A stretch of 24,280 bases of DNA, taken from assembly GCA_049281195.1 (NCBI GenBank), contig JBAPRR010000189.1, positions 1 to 24,280 of the forward strand, read 5' to 3'. Below, piece after piece: positions 13,301 through 20,649 of the stretch (position 1 is the first letter of the stretch; each line of letters opens with the position of its first letter). Source of the DNA: JBAPRR01 sp049281195 (GTDB taxonomy: Bacteria; Actinomycetota; Acidimicrobiia; Acidimicrobiales; CAVXTF01). Made by a program: the position numbers and the translations under genes. Below the pieces are notes generated by a model. The model saw only the letters and a list, made by a program, of their open reading frames with translations, searched no databases and was not told the DNA's origin.

Positions 13301-14210
13301 GTGCCGCGAGCGACCCCAAGAATTGCTCCGAGATCAGATCCAACTTGTGCTGCGCGGTGGCATCGACCAAAACGTTTCCTATCGACACGACCGCCCCGCC
13401 CAACAGTTCCGGATCCTGGGTGACCAGAAGTTCGACCGGGTTCCCTGCCACCTCCTGCAACGCTTGCGCCAGATCGTTTCGCTCCTGCTCGTCGAGATCG
13501 CGCGCAGATGTCACGTTGGCGACGCGCCATCCGCGCGCCTCTGCTGTGAGCTCGGCCATCCATGCCACAGAACCGCCGGGATCGCGTGATCTCACCCCGA
13601 GCGAAGCACGTGCGAGGCGGATCGTCACCGCAGAGACCTTGCCGTCTAGAAGCGATGAGATGAGGTTCCTTCTGTCACCCACCGGCCTGCTCGAGTCCGA
13701 CAACGCCGAGCGGAGCGGTGTGCTGTCGGACAGCACGCGGGCCAAGCTGAACAGCTGTTCTTCGATGGTCTCTAGCTCAGAGGTTTCGGCGATGTCCTCG
13801 AATACCGCAGCGGCGTAACCCGCGGCGTGACGGCGTGCGCCCAGCCTGCCGTATAGCGGCTCCTGCTGTTCGAACTCCTGCATCCCGAGGTTCACGAACT
13901 CGAGCGCGAGCTCAGTTGCGTCATTGAGCACAGACAACAGCTCGTCGGCGTGCTCTGCGATCGTCGCCCTCGTCACGATGCGAAGTGCCGGTGCGACGAT
14001 CCGGTCGGAGAACAGCTGCTGGACAACGGCCCGCCTGGCAGCGGGAGGCACCATCTCGTCGGTCAGGGCCCGCGACAGGTCAGGTGTACTGCCGGTGACG
14101 TCGGTCACCTGCCGCAGATCGTCTGCGACAGAGCGCGCGCCACCTGATGCCGGATTTGCCTCGGCATTCTGGAGGACGGCGAATTCGTAACCCCGAAGTG
14201 AGCTCTGCAT
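13293..14210 (-). CDS. atpH: ATP synthase F1 delta subunit, long actinobacterial form
   Basis: This 305-residue protein is much longer than the roughly 180 residues of most delta subunits. The second part is a full delta/OSCP subunit: GYAAAVFEDIAETSELETIEEQLFSLARVL through WRVANVTSARDLDEQERNDLAQAL, ending ELLGGAVVSIGNVLVD. The first 115 or so residues (GYEFAVLQ…VADDLRQVTDV…LSRALTDE…VQQLFSDRI) resemble another copy of the N-terminal helical domain. The same arrangement is known from Streptomyces AtpH and the mycobacterial b-delta protein. Delta links F1 to the b stalk. ATG 14210 lies 8 nt after the atpF stop; a longer open frame upstream overlaps atpF in another frame and is rejected. Confidence 0.94.
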   Translation of the reverse strand: MQSSLRGYEFAVLQNAEANPASGGARSVADDLRQVTDVTGSTPDLSRALTDEMVPPAARRAVVQQLFSDRIVAPALRIVTRATIAEHADELLSVLNDATELALEFVNLGMQEFEQQEPLYGRLGARRHAAGYAAAVFEDIAETSELETIEEQLFSLARVLSDSTPLRSALSDSSRPVGDRRNLISSLLDGKVSAVTIRLARASLGVRSRDPGGSVAWMAELTAEARGWRVANVTSARDLDEQERNDLAQALQEVAGNPVELLVTQDPELLGGAVVSIGNVLVDATAQHKLDLISEQFLGSLAAQG

Positions 14211-14218
14211 GTTCTGAC

Positions 14219-14764
14219 TCAGGAGGGCTGTTGACCGGAGGCGTCTGAACCGCCGTCGGAGGTCGCCTCGGCGTGAAGCGCGGCCACGGCCTCGTCGATC
14301 AGGCCCCGGTGACGCTGAGCGTCGATCTCGCGCTCGATGACCTGGCGGGCGACCTGGAGCACCAGGGCTCCGACACGGGTGGTGATCTCGTCGAGAGCAC
14401 GCTGGCGTGCCAGCACGATCTCGGCTTCTGCGCTCGCCACCATGCGGTCGTACTCCTGCTGCCCGCGTTCTTGACCGTCCGCGCGCACCTGATCCGCGGT
14501 GCGGTTCGCCCCCGCGACGGTTTCCCTCGCCTGCTGGCGTGCTTCGTCGAGGATCTGCTGACGCTGTGCTCTCGTCTCGTCCGCTTCCTGCCGTGCTGCC
14601 TCCGCCGCCTGAAGCGATTCGGATATGAGCTCCTGGCGGGCCGCCATCTGCTTGTTCAGGATGGGCAAGACCTTGCGCCCGATGAACCACAGGACGAACA
14701 GAAAGACGATGATCTCAACGATCAAGGTGCCGTTCGGCACCAGAAAGTTGCTGCTTGCGATCAT
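14219..14764 (-). CDS. atpF: ATP synthase Fo b subunit
   Basis: This 181-residue protein has one N-terminal membrane helix (TLIVEIIVFLFVLWFIGRKV, residues 13-32) and then a long charged helix rich in Ala, Glu, Gln and Arg, which forms the dimeric outer stalk. The FIGRKVLPILNK junction and the QVIEREID segment near residue 150 are typical of b subunits. The C-terminus carries a short acidic Gly/Ser tail (TSDGGSDASGQQPS). No Shine-Dalgarno sequence is obvious before ATG 14764, and the gene lies 7 nt after atpE, so it is probably translated through coupling. Confidence 0.96.
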   Translation of the reverse strand: MIASSNFLVPNGTLIVEIIVFLFVLWFIGRKVLPILNKQMAARQELISESLQAAEAARQEADETRAQRQQILDEARQQARETVAGANRTADQVRADGQERGQQEYDRMVASAEAEIVLARQRALDEITTRVGALVLQVARQVIEREIDAQRHRGLIDEAVAALHAEATSDGGSDASGQQPS

Positions 14765-14771
14765 CGCGCTG

Positions 14772-15038
14772 TCAGGACTTCTTGTAGAGAGAGAACACGA
14801 ACAGCGCGGTGAAGGCGAGGTTGATGAAGTACATGGCCTCCACCAGACCGACCGTCAGGAACATGATCGTGAACAGCCGGCCCTGGGCCTCGGGCTGACG
14901 TGCGACACCGGCGATGGTCTGGCTACCTGCGAGACCGTCACCAACCGCCGCACCGACGGCCCCGCCGCCCATGAGCAGACCGCCACCGATCATGGCGCCT
15001 GCAAGCTTTATCGCATCATCCAGCTGGGCATCTGCCAT
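14772..15038 (-). CDS. atpE: ATP synthase Fo c subunit
   Basis: This 88-residue hairpin protein has a Gly-rich first helix (MIGGGLLMGGGAVGAAVGDGLAG), the polar loop GVARQPEAQGR that contacts gamma and epsilon, and a second helix with the proton-binding E67 (FLTVGLVEAMYFI). The residue after E67 is Ala and the first helix lacks the Gln of sodium-binding c rings, so proton coupling is most likely. ATG 15038 has AAAGGAG upstream at a rather long spacing of about 11 nt. The gap to atpB holds a 17-bp tandem array. Confidence 0.97.
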   Translation of the reverse strand: MADAQLDDAIKLAGAMIGGGLLMGGGAVGAAVGDGLAGSQTIAGVARQPEAQGRLFTIMFLTVGLVEAMYFINLAFTALFVFSLYKKS

Positions 15039-15067
15039 CTCAACTGTGCTCCTTTTCTATTGGTTCT

Positions 15068-15142
15068 CGTGGTGAAACTTGGGTCGTGGGTCGTACTGAA
15101 ACGTGGGTCGTCGTGAAACTCTGGTCGGCGTGAAACTTGGGT
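15068..15142. repeat. 17-bp tandem repeat between atpB and atpE
   Basis: Four 17-bp units of consensus CGTSGTGAAACTTGGGT start at 15068, 15092, 15109 and 15126. A 7-bp partial copy (CGTGGGT) lies between the first and second, and another partial copy follows the last. The array fills most of the 120-bp atpB–atpE spacer. Confidence 0.92.
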
Positions 15143-15158
15143 CGTGGGTGCTGCTCGC

Positions 15159-15935
15159 TCAGTGACTGACTGCGGTCGCAGCGTCGAAGTAGAGGATGGT
15201 CAACAAAGCGAAGATGAAGGCCTGGATGGCCCCGATGATGAGGTCGAAGATCTTCCAGATCGGATCGAGCAAGAGGATCGCCACGTAACCGATCGGAACG
15301 TGCGAGATCGACCAGACGCCGAGCGCCGCTATCAGCGTGAGCATGAGCCCGCCGGAGAGAAGGTTGCCGAAGAGACGCAGCGCCAGTGTGATCGGCTTAG
15401 CGACCTCCTCGATCGCGTTGATCGGGAACAGCACCTTGTAGGGCTGGAAGTAGTGCTTGATGTAGCCGACTCCCCCCCTTGCACGAATCGACACGATGTG
15501 CACAGGGATGATGACGATGATCGCAAGCGCGAGGGTCAGGTTGATATCGCCGGTCGGCGGGCCCAGCCATTCGTAGGTCGAGCCGAGGCCGAGCACACTG
15601 AACCAGTTGGCGATCAGGATGAACAGGAAGAGCACCACGGCGAAAGGAACGATCGGAGAAGTGCCCGTCGGGTTGGGTCCCTCCACCTGCTGGCGCACGG
15701 CATCCACGATCGACTCGAACGCCAGTTGGAGCTTGCCGGGAACCCCACTCGTCGCTTTGGTCCGCATGTACCAGCCCAGGCCGCACACGATCACTGCGGC
15801 GACGAGGGTGGCCCAGATCGTGTCCAGGTTGAACGTGAGCCCCCCGAGGGTCTTCTGCAGGTGGTCGCCGACGTTGATGTCGGTCGCCAGCATGCGGGTG
15901 GCGCCCCCGAAGAGAGAACCGCTTACGCCAGGCAT
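15159..15935 (-). CDS. atpB: ATP synthase Fo a subunit
   Basis: This 258-residue polytopic protein forms the proton half-channels beside the c ring. The essential Arg is R187 in PITLALRLFGNLLSG, and GAIQAFIFALLTILY near the C-terminus is the matching final-helix motif. PPTGDINLTLALA (126-138) is the conserved middle helix start. Five or six hydrophobic segments are visible. The ATG at 15935 lies 1 nt after the atpI stop, with AGGAG upstream; a second ATG at residue 15 is less likely. Nothing is missing. Confidence 0.97.
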   Translation of the reverse strand: MPGVSGSLFGGATRMLATDINVGDHLQKTLGGLTFNLDTIWATLVAAVIVCGLGWYMRTKATSGVPGKLQLAFESIVDAVRQQVEGPNPTGTSPIVPFAVVLFLFILIANWFSVLGLGSTYEWLGPPTGDINLTLALAIIVIIPVHIVSIRARGGVGYIKHYFQPYKVLFPINAIEEVAKPITLALRLFGNLLSGGLMLTLIAALGVWSISHVPIGYVAILLLDPIWKIFDLIIGAIQAFIFALLTILYFDAATAVSH

Positions 15936-15936
15936 C

Positions 15937-16380
15937 TCAAGCTGCTCCTAGGTCTTGGTCGCCGCTGTTCCCACCCGAGGAGAACGCCGCTCCCTTCAGA
16001 AGCGAGACGGTCATGTTCGTGAGAAGCACGAACTGGAAGATCGCCAAGCCGAGCAGCACGCCGAATCCGAGCTGCTCCTTCAACAGAAGAAGGCCGACCG
16101 CGATGACCGTCACGACGCCGAGGCGCGCCAACGTGTTCAGCGCCAACGGTCGACGGTTGCTCGCTCTTTGCGCATTTGCTGCCTTCACTGCTGATGCGGC
16201 GGTCATACGGAAGTTCCCCAAAGCGAGCGCCAATCCTATGCAGACCCCGATGCCCGCGAACCCGTATCCGATCACGGCCAGGACGATCAGGGCCACTCCA
16301 CCGATCGCCACGGCGGTGAGCGCGGTGCGCCTGGCGACGCGGGAGATCTGGGGGATCGAGAACGCAGAGATCAGATTCAT
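15937..16380 (-). CDS. atpI: AtpI-like small membrane protein of the ATP synthase operon
   Basis: This 147-residue protein has about four hydrophobic segments (around 21-38, 40-57, 84-100 and 106-122), the pattern of the ATP synthase I family. It sits directly before atpB, where atpI is found in many bacteria, including actinobacteria. AtpI-type proteins help assemble the c ring or bring in magnesium; neither can be seen from the sequence itself. The end is a short hydrophilic tail (SSGGNSGDQDLGAA). The assignment rests mainly on topology and position, as the family is poorly conserved. Confidence 0.8.
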   Translation of the reverse strand: MNLISAFSIPQISRVARRTALTAVAIGGVALIVLAVIGYGFAGIGVCIGLALALGNFRMTAASAVKAANAQRASNRRPLALNTLARLGVVTVIAVGLLLLKEQLGFGVLLGLAIFQFVLLTNMTVSLLKGAAFSSGGNSGDQDLGAA

Positions 16381-16393
16381 GCGGGAGCTCCGT

Positions 16394-16618
16394 TCAGAAC
16401 GACTTCTTCACCTGACGGACCGTCAGAATGATTGCAGCGACGACCCCCAGGAAGAGTCCCACGAAGGTCAGGGCTGGAGAGGTGTGGAGCCAGGAGTCGG
16501 CCAGTAACCCCGCGCCCAGTCCCAACCCGATGCACACCGCCGAGGCGATGCCCATCGAGAGTAGATCCATCAGGCTCGGAGATGGATTGCCACCGGGGTC
16601 CTTCGGCGCGGCGCGCAT
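16394..16618 (-). CDS. AtpZ/AtpI-type two-helix membrane protein
   Basis: This 74-residue protein has two membrane helices: MGIASAVCIGLGLGAGLLAD (about 22-41) and FVGLFLGVVAAIILTVRQ (about 52-69). Between them lies the short loop SWLHTSPALT, and it ends VKKSF. This matches the small AtpZ-like (F0F1-ATPase subunit, AtpI superfamily) proteins that head many ATP synthase operons. ATG 16618 is used; an internal ATG at residue 17 would remove only a polar start. It is the first gene of the ATP synthase cluster, 13 nt before atpI. The function, c-ring assembly or ion supply, is inferred from the family. Confidence 0.75.
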   Translation of the reverse strand: MRAAPKDPGGNPSPSLMDLLSMGIASAVCIGLGLGAGLLADSWLHTSPALTFVGLFLGVVAAIILTVRQVKKSF

Positions 16619-16823
16619 CGCCTATGTAGAGGGGGTAATGCATCGCTCCGGTTCGTCTGGACTCACGCGATGGGACTGAAACCCGCGCATGCCGACGAGC
16701 CACGTGATCTCGTGAAGAGACCTTCATGGAAGCACCGGAGCCGCAGGAGACGCACAGCACAATCATCGCATCCCTGGTAGCTCTGCGGCAAAACGAGGAC
16801 TCCCGCCTCAGTCATCCGTCGGA
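16619..16823. other. Spacer between wecA and the ATP synthase operon
   Basis: This 205-bp non-coding stretch must hold any promoter of the ATP synthase operon. No convincing promoter boxes, hairpin or repeat were seen. Reading frames across it are not protein-like. Confidence 0.5.
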
Positions 16824-18347
16824 TCAGTCGCGACCATCGGCTCTGCCGCCTACAAGGCCGCCCATCTCCTGTTGAGGAGCCGTCGATCCTCTCCTCCCGG
16901 GTCCTCTTTTTTCGGCGTGCTTCTCTGGACCTCTGTTGTCCGGCCCTTTCGGCACTATCAGATCGCGCCAATCCTCGAGGCCGCTCGACGTGCCGTTCTG
17001 AGCGGCAACTGCACTCCCGGGCTCGAGCCCGTTCTCCTGCCCATGCACGGCTACCGGCCCATGCACGGCCACCGGCCCGTGCACGGCCACCTGCCCATGC
17101 ACAGTTGCCTGCCCACGAACGGTCACGTGCCCCTGCACGATTCCTTCGCCGTCCCCATTGGTGTCCCCTGCGGCGGCATCCCCCAGAGCGCCGTCATCCA
17201 AAGCGGCATCGTCCAGAGCGGCACCATCCAGAGCTGGATCGTCCAAAACGGCATCGTCCTTGCGAAGGCCAGGATGGAACCACGTGTAGAGCGTCAGCAC
17301 GATGACCGCCGCTCCAAGAGGTATGAAGGAGTTTCCACGTGGAAAGTACAGCGGCACCAGCACGAAGCCGGAAAGAAGCCCCGTCCAAGCCCACAGGATG
17401 ACGACCGTCCGCCGCGGCCCGTGGCCCAGGCGCAAGAGACGGTGGTGGATATGGTCCTTGTCCGGTGAGTGGAAGTGGACCCTCTTCGCAGTCCTTCTTA
17501 CGAAGGCGAACGACATGTCGACGATGGGGACGCCGAGGATCACCACTGGGATCAAAAGGGGCGCGAAGAAGAAGTAGGTCTGACCGGTCACATCCGTGGT
17601 GCGCCCACCTATGACCATCGTCGCCGCTGCCATGAGCAAACCAAGAAATAATGCGCCCGCATCACCCATGAATATCTTCGCCGGCGAGAAGTTGTGCGGC
17701 AGGAAGCCGATGCACATCCCGCACGCGATGATCGCGATCAGAGGACCGATGTTGTCCGACTGAAGCACGCCGGTCTGCATGAGATGAAGGCCGTAGACGG
17801 CGATAGCTCCAGAAGCGATGGCGATCACGCCGGCGCACAACCCGTCCAGCCCGTCGATGAAGTTGACCGCGTTGGTCATCACGATCACCCACAACGCGGT
17901 GAGCAGCGGGATCAGGGAGCTCGACAGGACGATCAATCCGGCGAACGGCAGCTTGAACCAGAACATCGTCACGCCGAGGAACACGAGGATCATCGCCGCG
18001 AGGACCTCACCGGCCATCTTGGCCGGGGCGGACATGTCCCTCCAGTCGTCGATCAGACCCACCGCCACGATGACGGTGCCCGCTAGCACCACCCCCAAAG
18101 GCTCAGACGAGCTCTCGAACAGGTTGTGCATGGAGCCGAGCTGGGAGGCCACGACCATCGCCACCAGAAAGGCCACGAACATCGCCACGCCCCCGCCATT
18201 CGGAGTGACCCGGGTGTGTATCCGGCGCTCGTCTGGCTCGTCGACGAACCCGATCCTCGACGCGATGGCCTTGACCGGGTATGTCCCGACGAACGTACAA
18301 ACCGCCGCGATCCCACCAATGAGGGCGTAGGACCAGATGGAGGGCAA
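16824..18347 (-). CDS. wecA: WecA/Rfe-type undecaprenyl-phosphate sugar-1-phosphate transferase with long repeat tail
   Basis: This 507-residue membrane enzyme of the MraY/WecA family transfers a GlcNAc-type sugar phosphate from a UDP-sugar to a polyprenyl phosphate, starting cell-wall or surface polymer synthesis. Landmarks are DEPDERRIHTRVTPNGGG (36-53), the paired Asp of LIDDWRD (D100, D101), NFIDGLDG (162-169), FMGDAG (226-231) and the HIHHRLLRLG loop (299-308). About ten membrane helices cover residues 5-357. The last 145 or so residues are a hydrophilic tail with two repeat blocks (DDAALDDGA-like and VHGQVAVHGPVAV-like) and a charged end; this is not usual for the family. The start is probably TTG 18347 with GAGGGGG upstream. 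In actinobacteria this gene often stands between sua5 and atpI, as here. Confidence 0.9.
   Translation of the reverse strand: MPSIWSYALIGGIAAVCTFVGTYPVKAIASRIGFVDEPDERRIHTRVTPNGGGVAMFVAFLVAMVVASQLGSMHNLFESSSEPLGVVLAGTVIVAVGLIDDWRDMSAPAKMAGEVLAAMILVFLGVTMFWFKLPFAGLIVLSSSLIPLLTALWVIVMTNAVNFIDGLDGLCAGVIAIASGAIAVYGLHLMQTGVLQSDNIGPLIAIIACGMCIGFLPHNFSPAKIFMGDAGALFLGLLMAAATMVIGGRTTDVTGQTYFFFAPLLIPVVILGVPIVDMSFAFVRRTAKRVHFHSPDKDHIHHRLLRLGHGPRRTVVILWAWTGLLSGFVLVPLYFPRGNSFIPLGAAVIVLTLYTWFHPGLRKDDAVLDDPALDGAALDDAALDDGALGDAAAGDTNGDGEGIVQGHVTVRGQATVHGQVAVHGPVAVHGPVAVHGQENGLEPGSAVAAQNGTSSGLEDWRDLIVPKGPDNRGPEKHAEKRGPGRRGSTAPQQEMGGLVGGRADGRD
17040..17147. repeat. 18-bp tandem repeat, six units, in the WecA tail
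   Basis: Units of CCCATGCACGGCCACCGG start at 17040, 17058, 17076, 17094, 17112 and 17130, decaying towards the higher coordinates. On the - strand they encode the VAVHGP/VTVRGQ hexapeptide repeat. Confidence 0.92.
17172..17261. repeat. 15-bp tandem repeat, six units, in the WecA tail
   Basis: Units of AGCGGCATCGTCCAG start at 17172, 17187, 17202, 17217, 17232 and 17247. On the - strand they encode DDAAL/DDGAL-type pentapeptides, separate from the neighbouring 18-bp array. Confidence 0.9.
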
Positions 18348-18456
18348 GCTCAGACCCCCTCAATCTGCATCGGACGAGCATACCGAGGGTCCCAGTTCGG
18401 ACCCTGGCGCGCCCTTTCGGGACCGGTTCCCGCTGGCCCGGATACGCTCCCGCGCC

Positions 18457-19980
18457 ATGGGCCTGGACCCCCGCACCCCCGTTCTCGTCGGAACCGGCCA
18501 GGTCGTTTCGCGTCTCGACGAATCGATATCGCTGACCGCCAGGCCCGAACCGGCCGAGCTGATGGCGAGGGCATTGGAGCTAGCCGCCACCGATACCGGC
18601 GCCCCGGGGGCAGGCCGCAAGCTCCTCGAACGTGCGGAGACACTCCGGATCCTGCCCCCTTTGTCCTGGAACTACACCAATCCGGGGCTGATCGTCGCCG
18701 AACGCCTGGGGATCGAACCGGGGGAGCTCGCACTGGCCGGCATCGGAGGGAACGGCCCCCAGTCGATAGCGGGCAGGACCTGCGCCCAGATCGCAGACGG
18801 CGAGCTCGACGTGGCCCTGGTCGCCGGCGCCGACTGCATCGGGACCCGGCGCCTGGCGCGGAGGGACCCGGATAATCCGCCTCTTCCGTGGACGACCCAG
18901 CCGGCAGGAACGCCTGAGCCTGTCGCCTTGGGAACCGACCGTGACCCGGTAACCGCGGTCGAAAGGGCCGCTTCGCTCGACCGACCCCTTCGGGTCTTTC
19001 CACTCTTCGCCAGCGCGCTGCGGTTCGCGGCCGGGCGCACCCTCGAAGAGGACGCCACCCTCGTTTCCGAGATGTGGGCCGGATTCAGCGAGGTGGCCTC
19101 GCACAACCCGTACGCGTGGAGCCAGACGCCGAGGGCCGCAGAAGATATAAGGACGGTCGGACCCGGCAACCGCATGGTCTCCTTTCCCTATCCGAAGCTC
19201 CAGATGGCCAATGACAGGGTCGACCTCGGTGCTGCTTTCATCCTGTGCTCTCTCCAGTCGGCCGAGGCGGCGGGCGTGCCCGCAGATCGCATGATCTTCC
19301 CCGTATCGGGTGCAGAAGCGAACGATCATTGGTTCCTCACCCACCGCATGGACCTTCACTCCTCCCCTGCCATCAGGACCGCATGTGCGCGCACGTTCGA
19401 GCTCGCGGAAAAGAGCATCGACGACTGCAGCCGGGTCGACCTCTACTCGTGCTTCCCGTCCGCGGTGCAGATGGCCGCGGCCGAGATCGGCCTCGCCGTC
19501 GATGATCCTTCGAGGCCCCTCACCATCACCGGAGGCCTCGGATTCGCAGGGGGTCCCGGCAACAATTACGTGAGCCACTCGATCGCGACCATGTCGTCGT
19601 TGCTGCGGTCGGAAGGGGGAACCGGGTTTCTGACCGGACTGGGGTGGTACGCCACCAAACACTCGATGGGCGTGTGGTCGAGCGAGCCTCCGACGCAGGG
19701 CTTCCACTACGAAAATGTCCAGAGCGAGGTCGACGCGATGCCTCAACGCGCGCCGGCGCCCAATCAGGACGAAGGTACGGAGGGAACGGTCGAGACCTAC
19801 ACGGTTCTCGTAGGCCGCGACGCGCGGCCGGAACTGGGGATCTTCGCTGTGCTCACCGAAGACGGAGCGCGCGGATGGGGAACGACCACCGATGAGGACC
19901 TTCTCCATACGTTGATGGTCGAAGAAGGTTGCGGCCGGCGGGCGCAGATCCGTCCCGACGGGCGCGTCGACATCCGCTGA
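18457..19980 (+). CDS. Thiolase-like protein (TLP1-type) with extra C-terminal domain
   Basis: This 507-residue protein starts MGLDPRTPVLVGTGQVV, the usual opening of SCP2-thiolase-like proteins. DVALVAGAD, KLQMANDRVDLGAAF and GGLGFAGGPGNNY are thiolase-fold motifs. The last 90 or so residues (TVETYTVLVGRD…GRRAQIRPDG) match the additional domain of the mycobacterial thiolase-like protein 1. Where thiolases have the nucleophilic Cys, this protein reads GGNGPQSI, and the late CxG motif is FAG, so ordinary thiolysis or Claisen chemistry is unlikely without other residues. I chose ATG 18457; the frame is open upstream to 18337 but that part overlaps the wecA start and is not conserved-looking. 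It is divergent from wecA and convergent with tsaC. The acyl-CoA-related role is unproven. Confidence 0.85.
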   Translation: MGLDPRTPVLVGTGQVVSRLDESISLTARPEPAELMARALELAATDTGAPGAGRKLLERAETLRILPPLSWNYTNPGLIVAERLGIEPGELALAGIGGNGPQSIAGRTCAQIADGELDVALVAGADCIGTRRLARRDPDNPPLPWTTQPAGTPEPVALGTDRDPVTAVERAASLDRPLRVFPLFASALRFAAGRTLEEDATLVSEMWAGFSEVASHNPYAWSQTPRAAEDIRTVGPGNRMVSFPYPKLQMANDRVDLGAAFILCSLQSAEAAGVPADRMIFPVSGAEANDHWFLTHRMDLHSSPAIRTACARTFELAEKSIDDCSRVDLYSCFPSAVQMAAAEIGLAVDDPSRPLTITGGLGFAGGPGNNYVSHSIATMSSLLRSEGGTGFLTGLGWYATKHSMGVWSSEPPTQGFHYENVQSEVDAMPQRAPAPNQDEGTEGTVETYTVLVGRDARPELGIFAVLTEDGARGWGTTTDEDLLHTLMVEEGCGRRAQIRPDGRVDIR

Positions 19981-19985
19981 TCGCC

Positions 19986-20060
19986 CAAAACCTGTTCAGT
20001 CGAACCCTGATCACCCGAGCCGTGATGGCTCGAACGGTGATCAGGCGAACCGTGATCAGG
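19986..20060. repeat. 15-bp tandem repeat, five units, between convergent genes
   Basis: Units start at 19986, 20001, 20016, 20031 and 20046 with consensus CGAACCGTGATCAGG. They fill the spacer between the thiolase-like gene and tsaC and include the tsaC stop codon. Confidence 0.93.
20007..20044. terminator. Likely bidirectional terminator hairpin made from the 15-bp repeats
   Basis: CTGATCACC (20007-20015) pairs with GGTGATCAG (20036-20044), and CGAGCC (20016-20021) pairs with GGCTCG (20027-20032). This leaves a GTGAT loop and a 3-nt bulge. The 15-bp stem lies between two convergent genes. There is no U-tract, which is common in high-G+C actinobacteria. Confidence 0.6.
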
Positions 20061-20649
20061 CGAACGCGGCCTCGATAGCCGACGCCGGCACTCCCCCCTC
20101 GCGGAGGACTACAGGTTTGTCGCCCGTCAGGTCGACCACTGTCGAAGCCGAACCGGGTAGGTGACCACCGTCGACTACCACCGCCACTGAGCCGTCGAAC
20201 GCCTGTGCCACTTCTTCAGCTGTGGTGAGCGGGGGCTCACCGTGGCGGTTGGCGCTCGTTGCAGCGAGTGGGCCGCACATCTGACAAAGCTCGACAGAGA
20301 CAGGGTTATCGGGCCAGCGCAGCCCCACGGTGTGATCGTCGCCACCGATGTGCAGCACGGCACCGGGCTTGCGCTCGACCACCACCGTCAGCGCTCCGGG
20401 CCAGAGCGTTTCGGCTACCCGCAACGCAGCCTCGGTCCACACTCCCAATTTCTCGGCCTGATCCATACCGGAAATGAGTACCTGCAGCGGGACCTGTTGT
20501 GACCTTCCTTTAGCTCGCGCCAGCTTTTCGGCTGCGCCGGCGAGACTCGGATCGGTGGCGATCCCATAGACGGTGTCCGTTGCGAACGCCACCACCTGGC
20601 CGGCGCGAAGCGCCTCGACGGCCTCTTCGACTGAACCGATCCTGCTCAC
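20056..20649 (-). CDS. tsaC: Threonylcarbamoyl-AMP synthase (Sua5/YrdC/TsaC family)
   Basis: This 197-residue enzyme makes L-threonylcarbamoyl-AMP from Thr, bicarbonate and ATP for the t6A modification of tRNAs. The YrdC-domain motifs are present: TDTVYGIATD (24-33), KGRSQQVPLQVLI (47-59), LWPGALTVVVE and AATSANRHGEPP. There is no extra Sua5 C-terminal domain, so it is the short YrdC-only form. The start is GTG 20649, which overlaps the prmC stop as GTGA and has AGGAG just upstream. A longer frame to 20820 is only the prmC shadow. The order prfA–prmC–tsaC is the usual actinobacterial one. Confidence 0.93.
   Translation of the reverse strand: MSRIGSVEEAVEALRAGQVVAFATDTVYGIATDPSLAGAAEKLARAKGRSQQVPLQVLISGMDQAEKLGVWTEAALRVAETLWPGALTVVVERKPGAVLHIGGDDHTVGLRWPDNPVSVELCQMCGPLAATSANRHGEPPLTTAEEVAQAFDGSVAVVVDGGHLPGSASTVVDLTGDKPVVLREGGVPASAIEAAFA

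Noticed and set aside
13293..14210. Duplicated N-terminal domain of AtpH as a novelty
   Set aside because: The long delta subunit with this duplication is already known in Streptomyces and mycobacteria.
13293..14690. A delta subunit frame extended far upstream, overlapping atpF
   Set aside because: The extra N-terminal part is the out-of-frame image of atpF; the ATG at 14210 just after the atpF stop is the sensible start.
16619..16823. Possible small gene between wecA and the ATP synthase operon
   Set aside because: The only frames run out of phase through the start of the AtpZ-like gene and have no protein-like composition.
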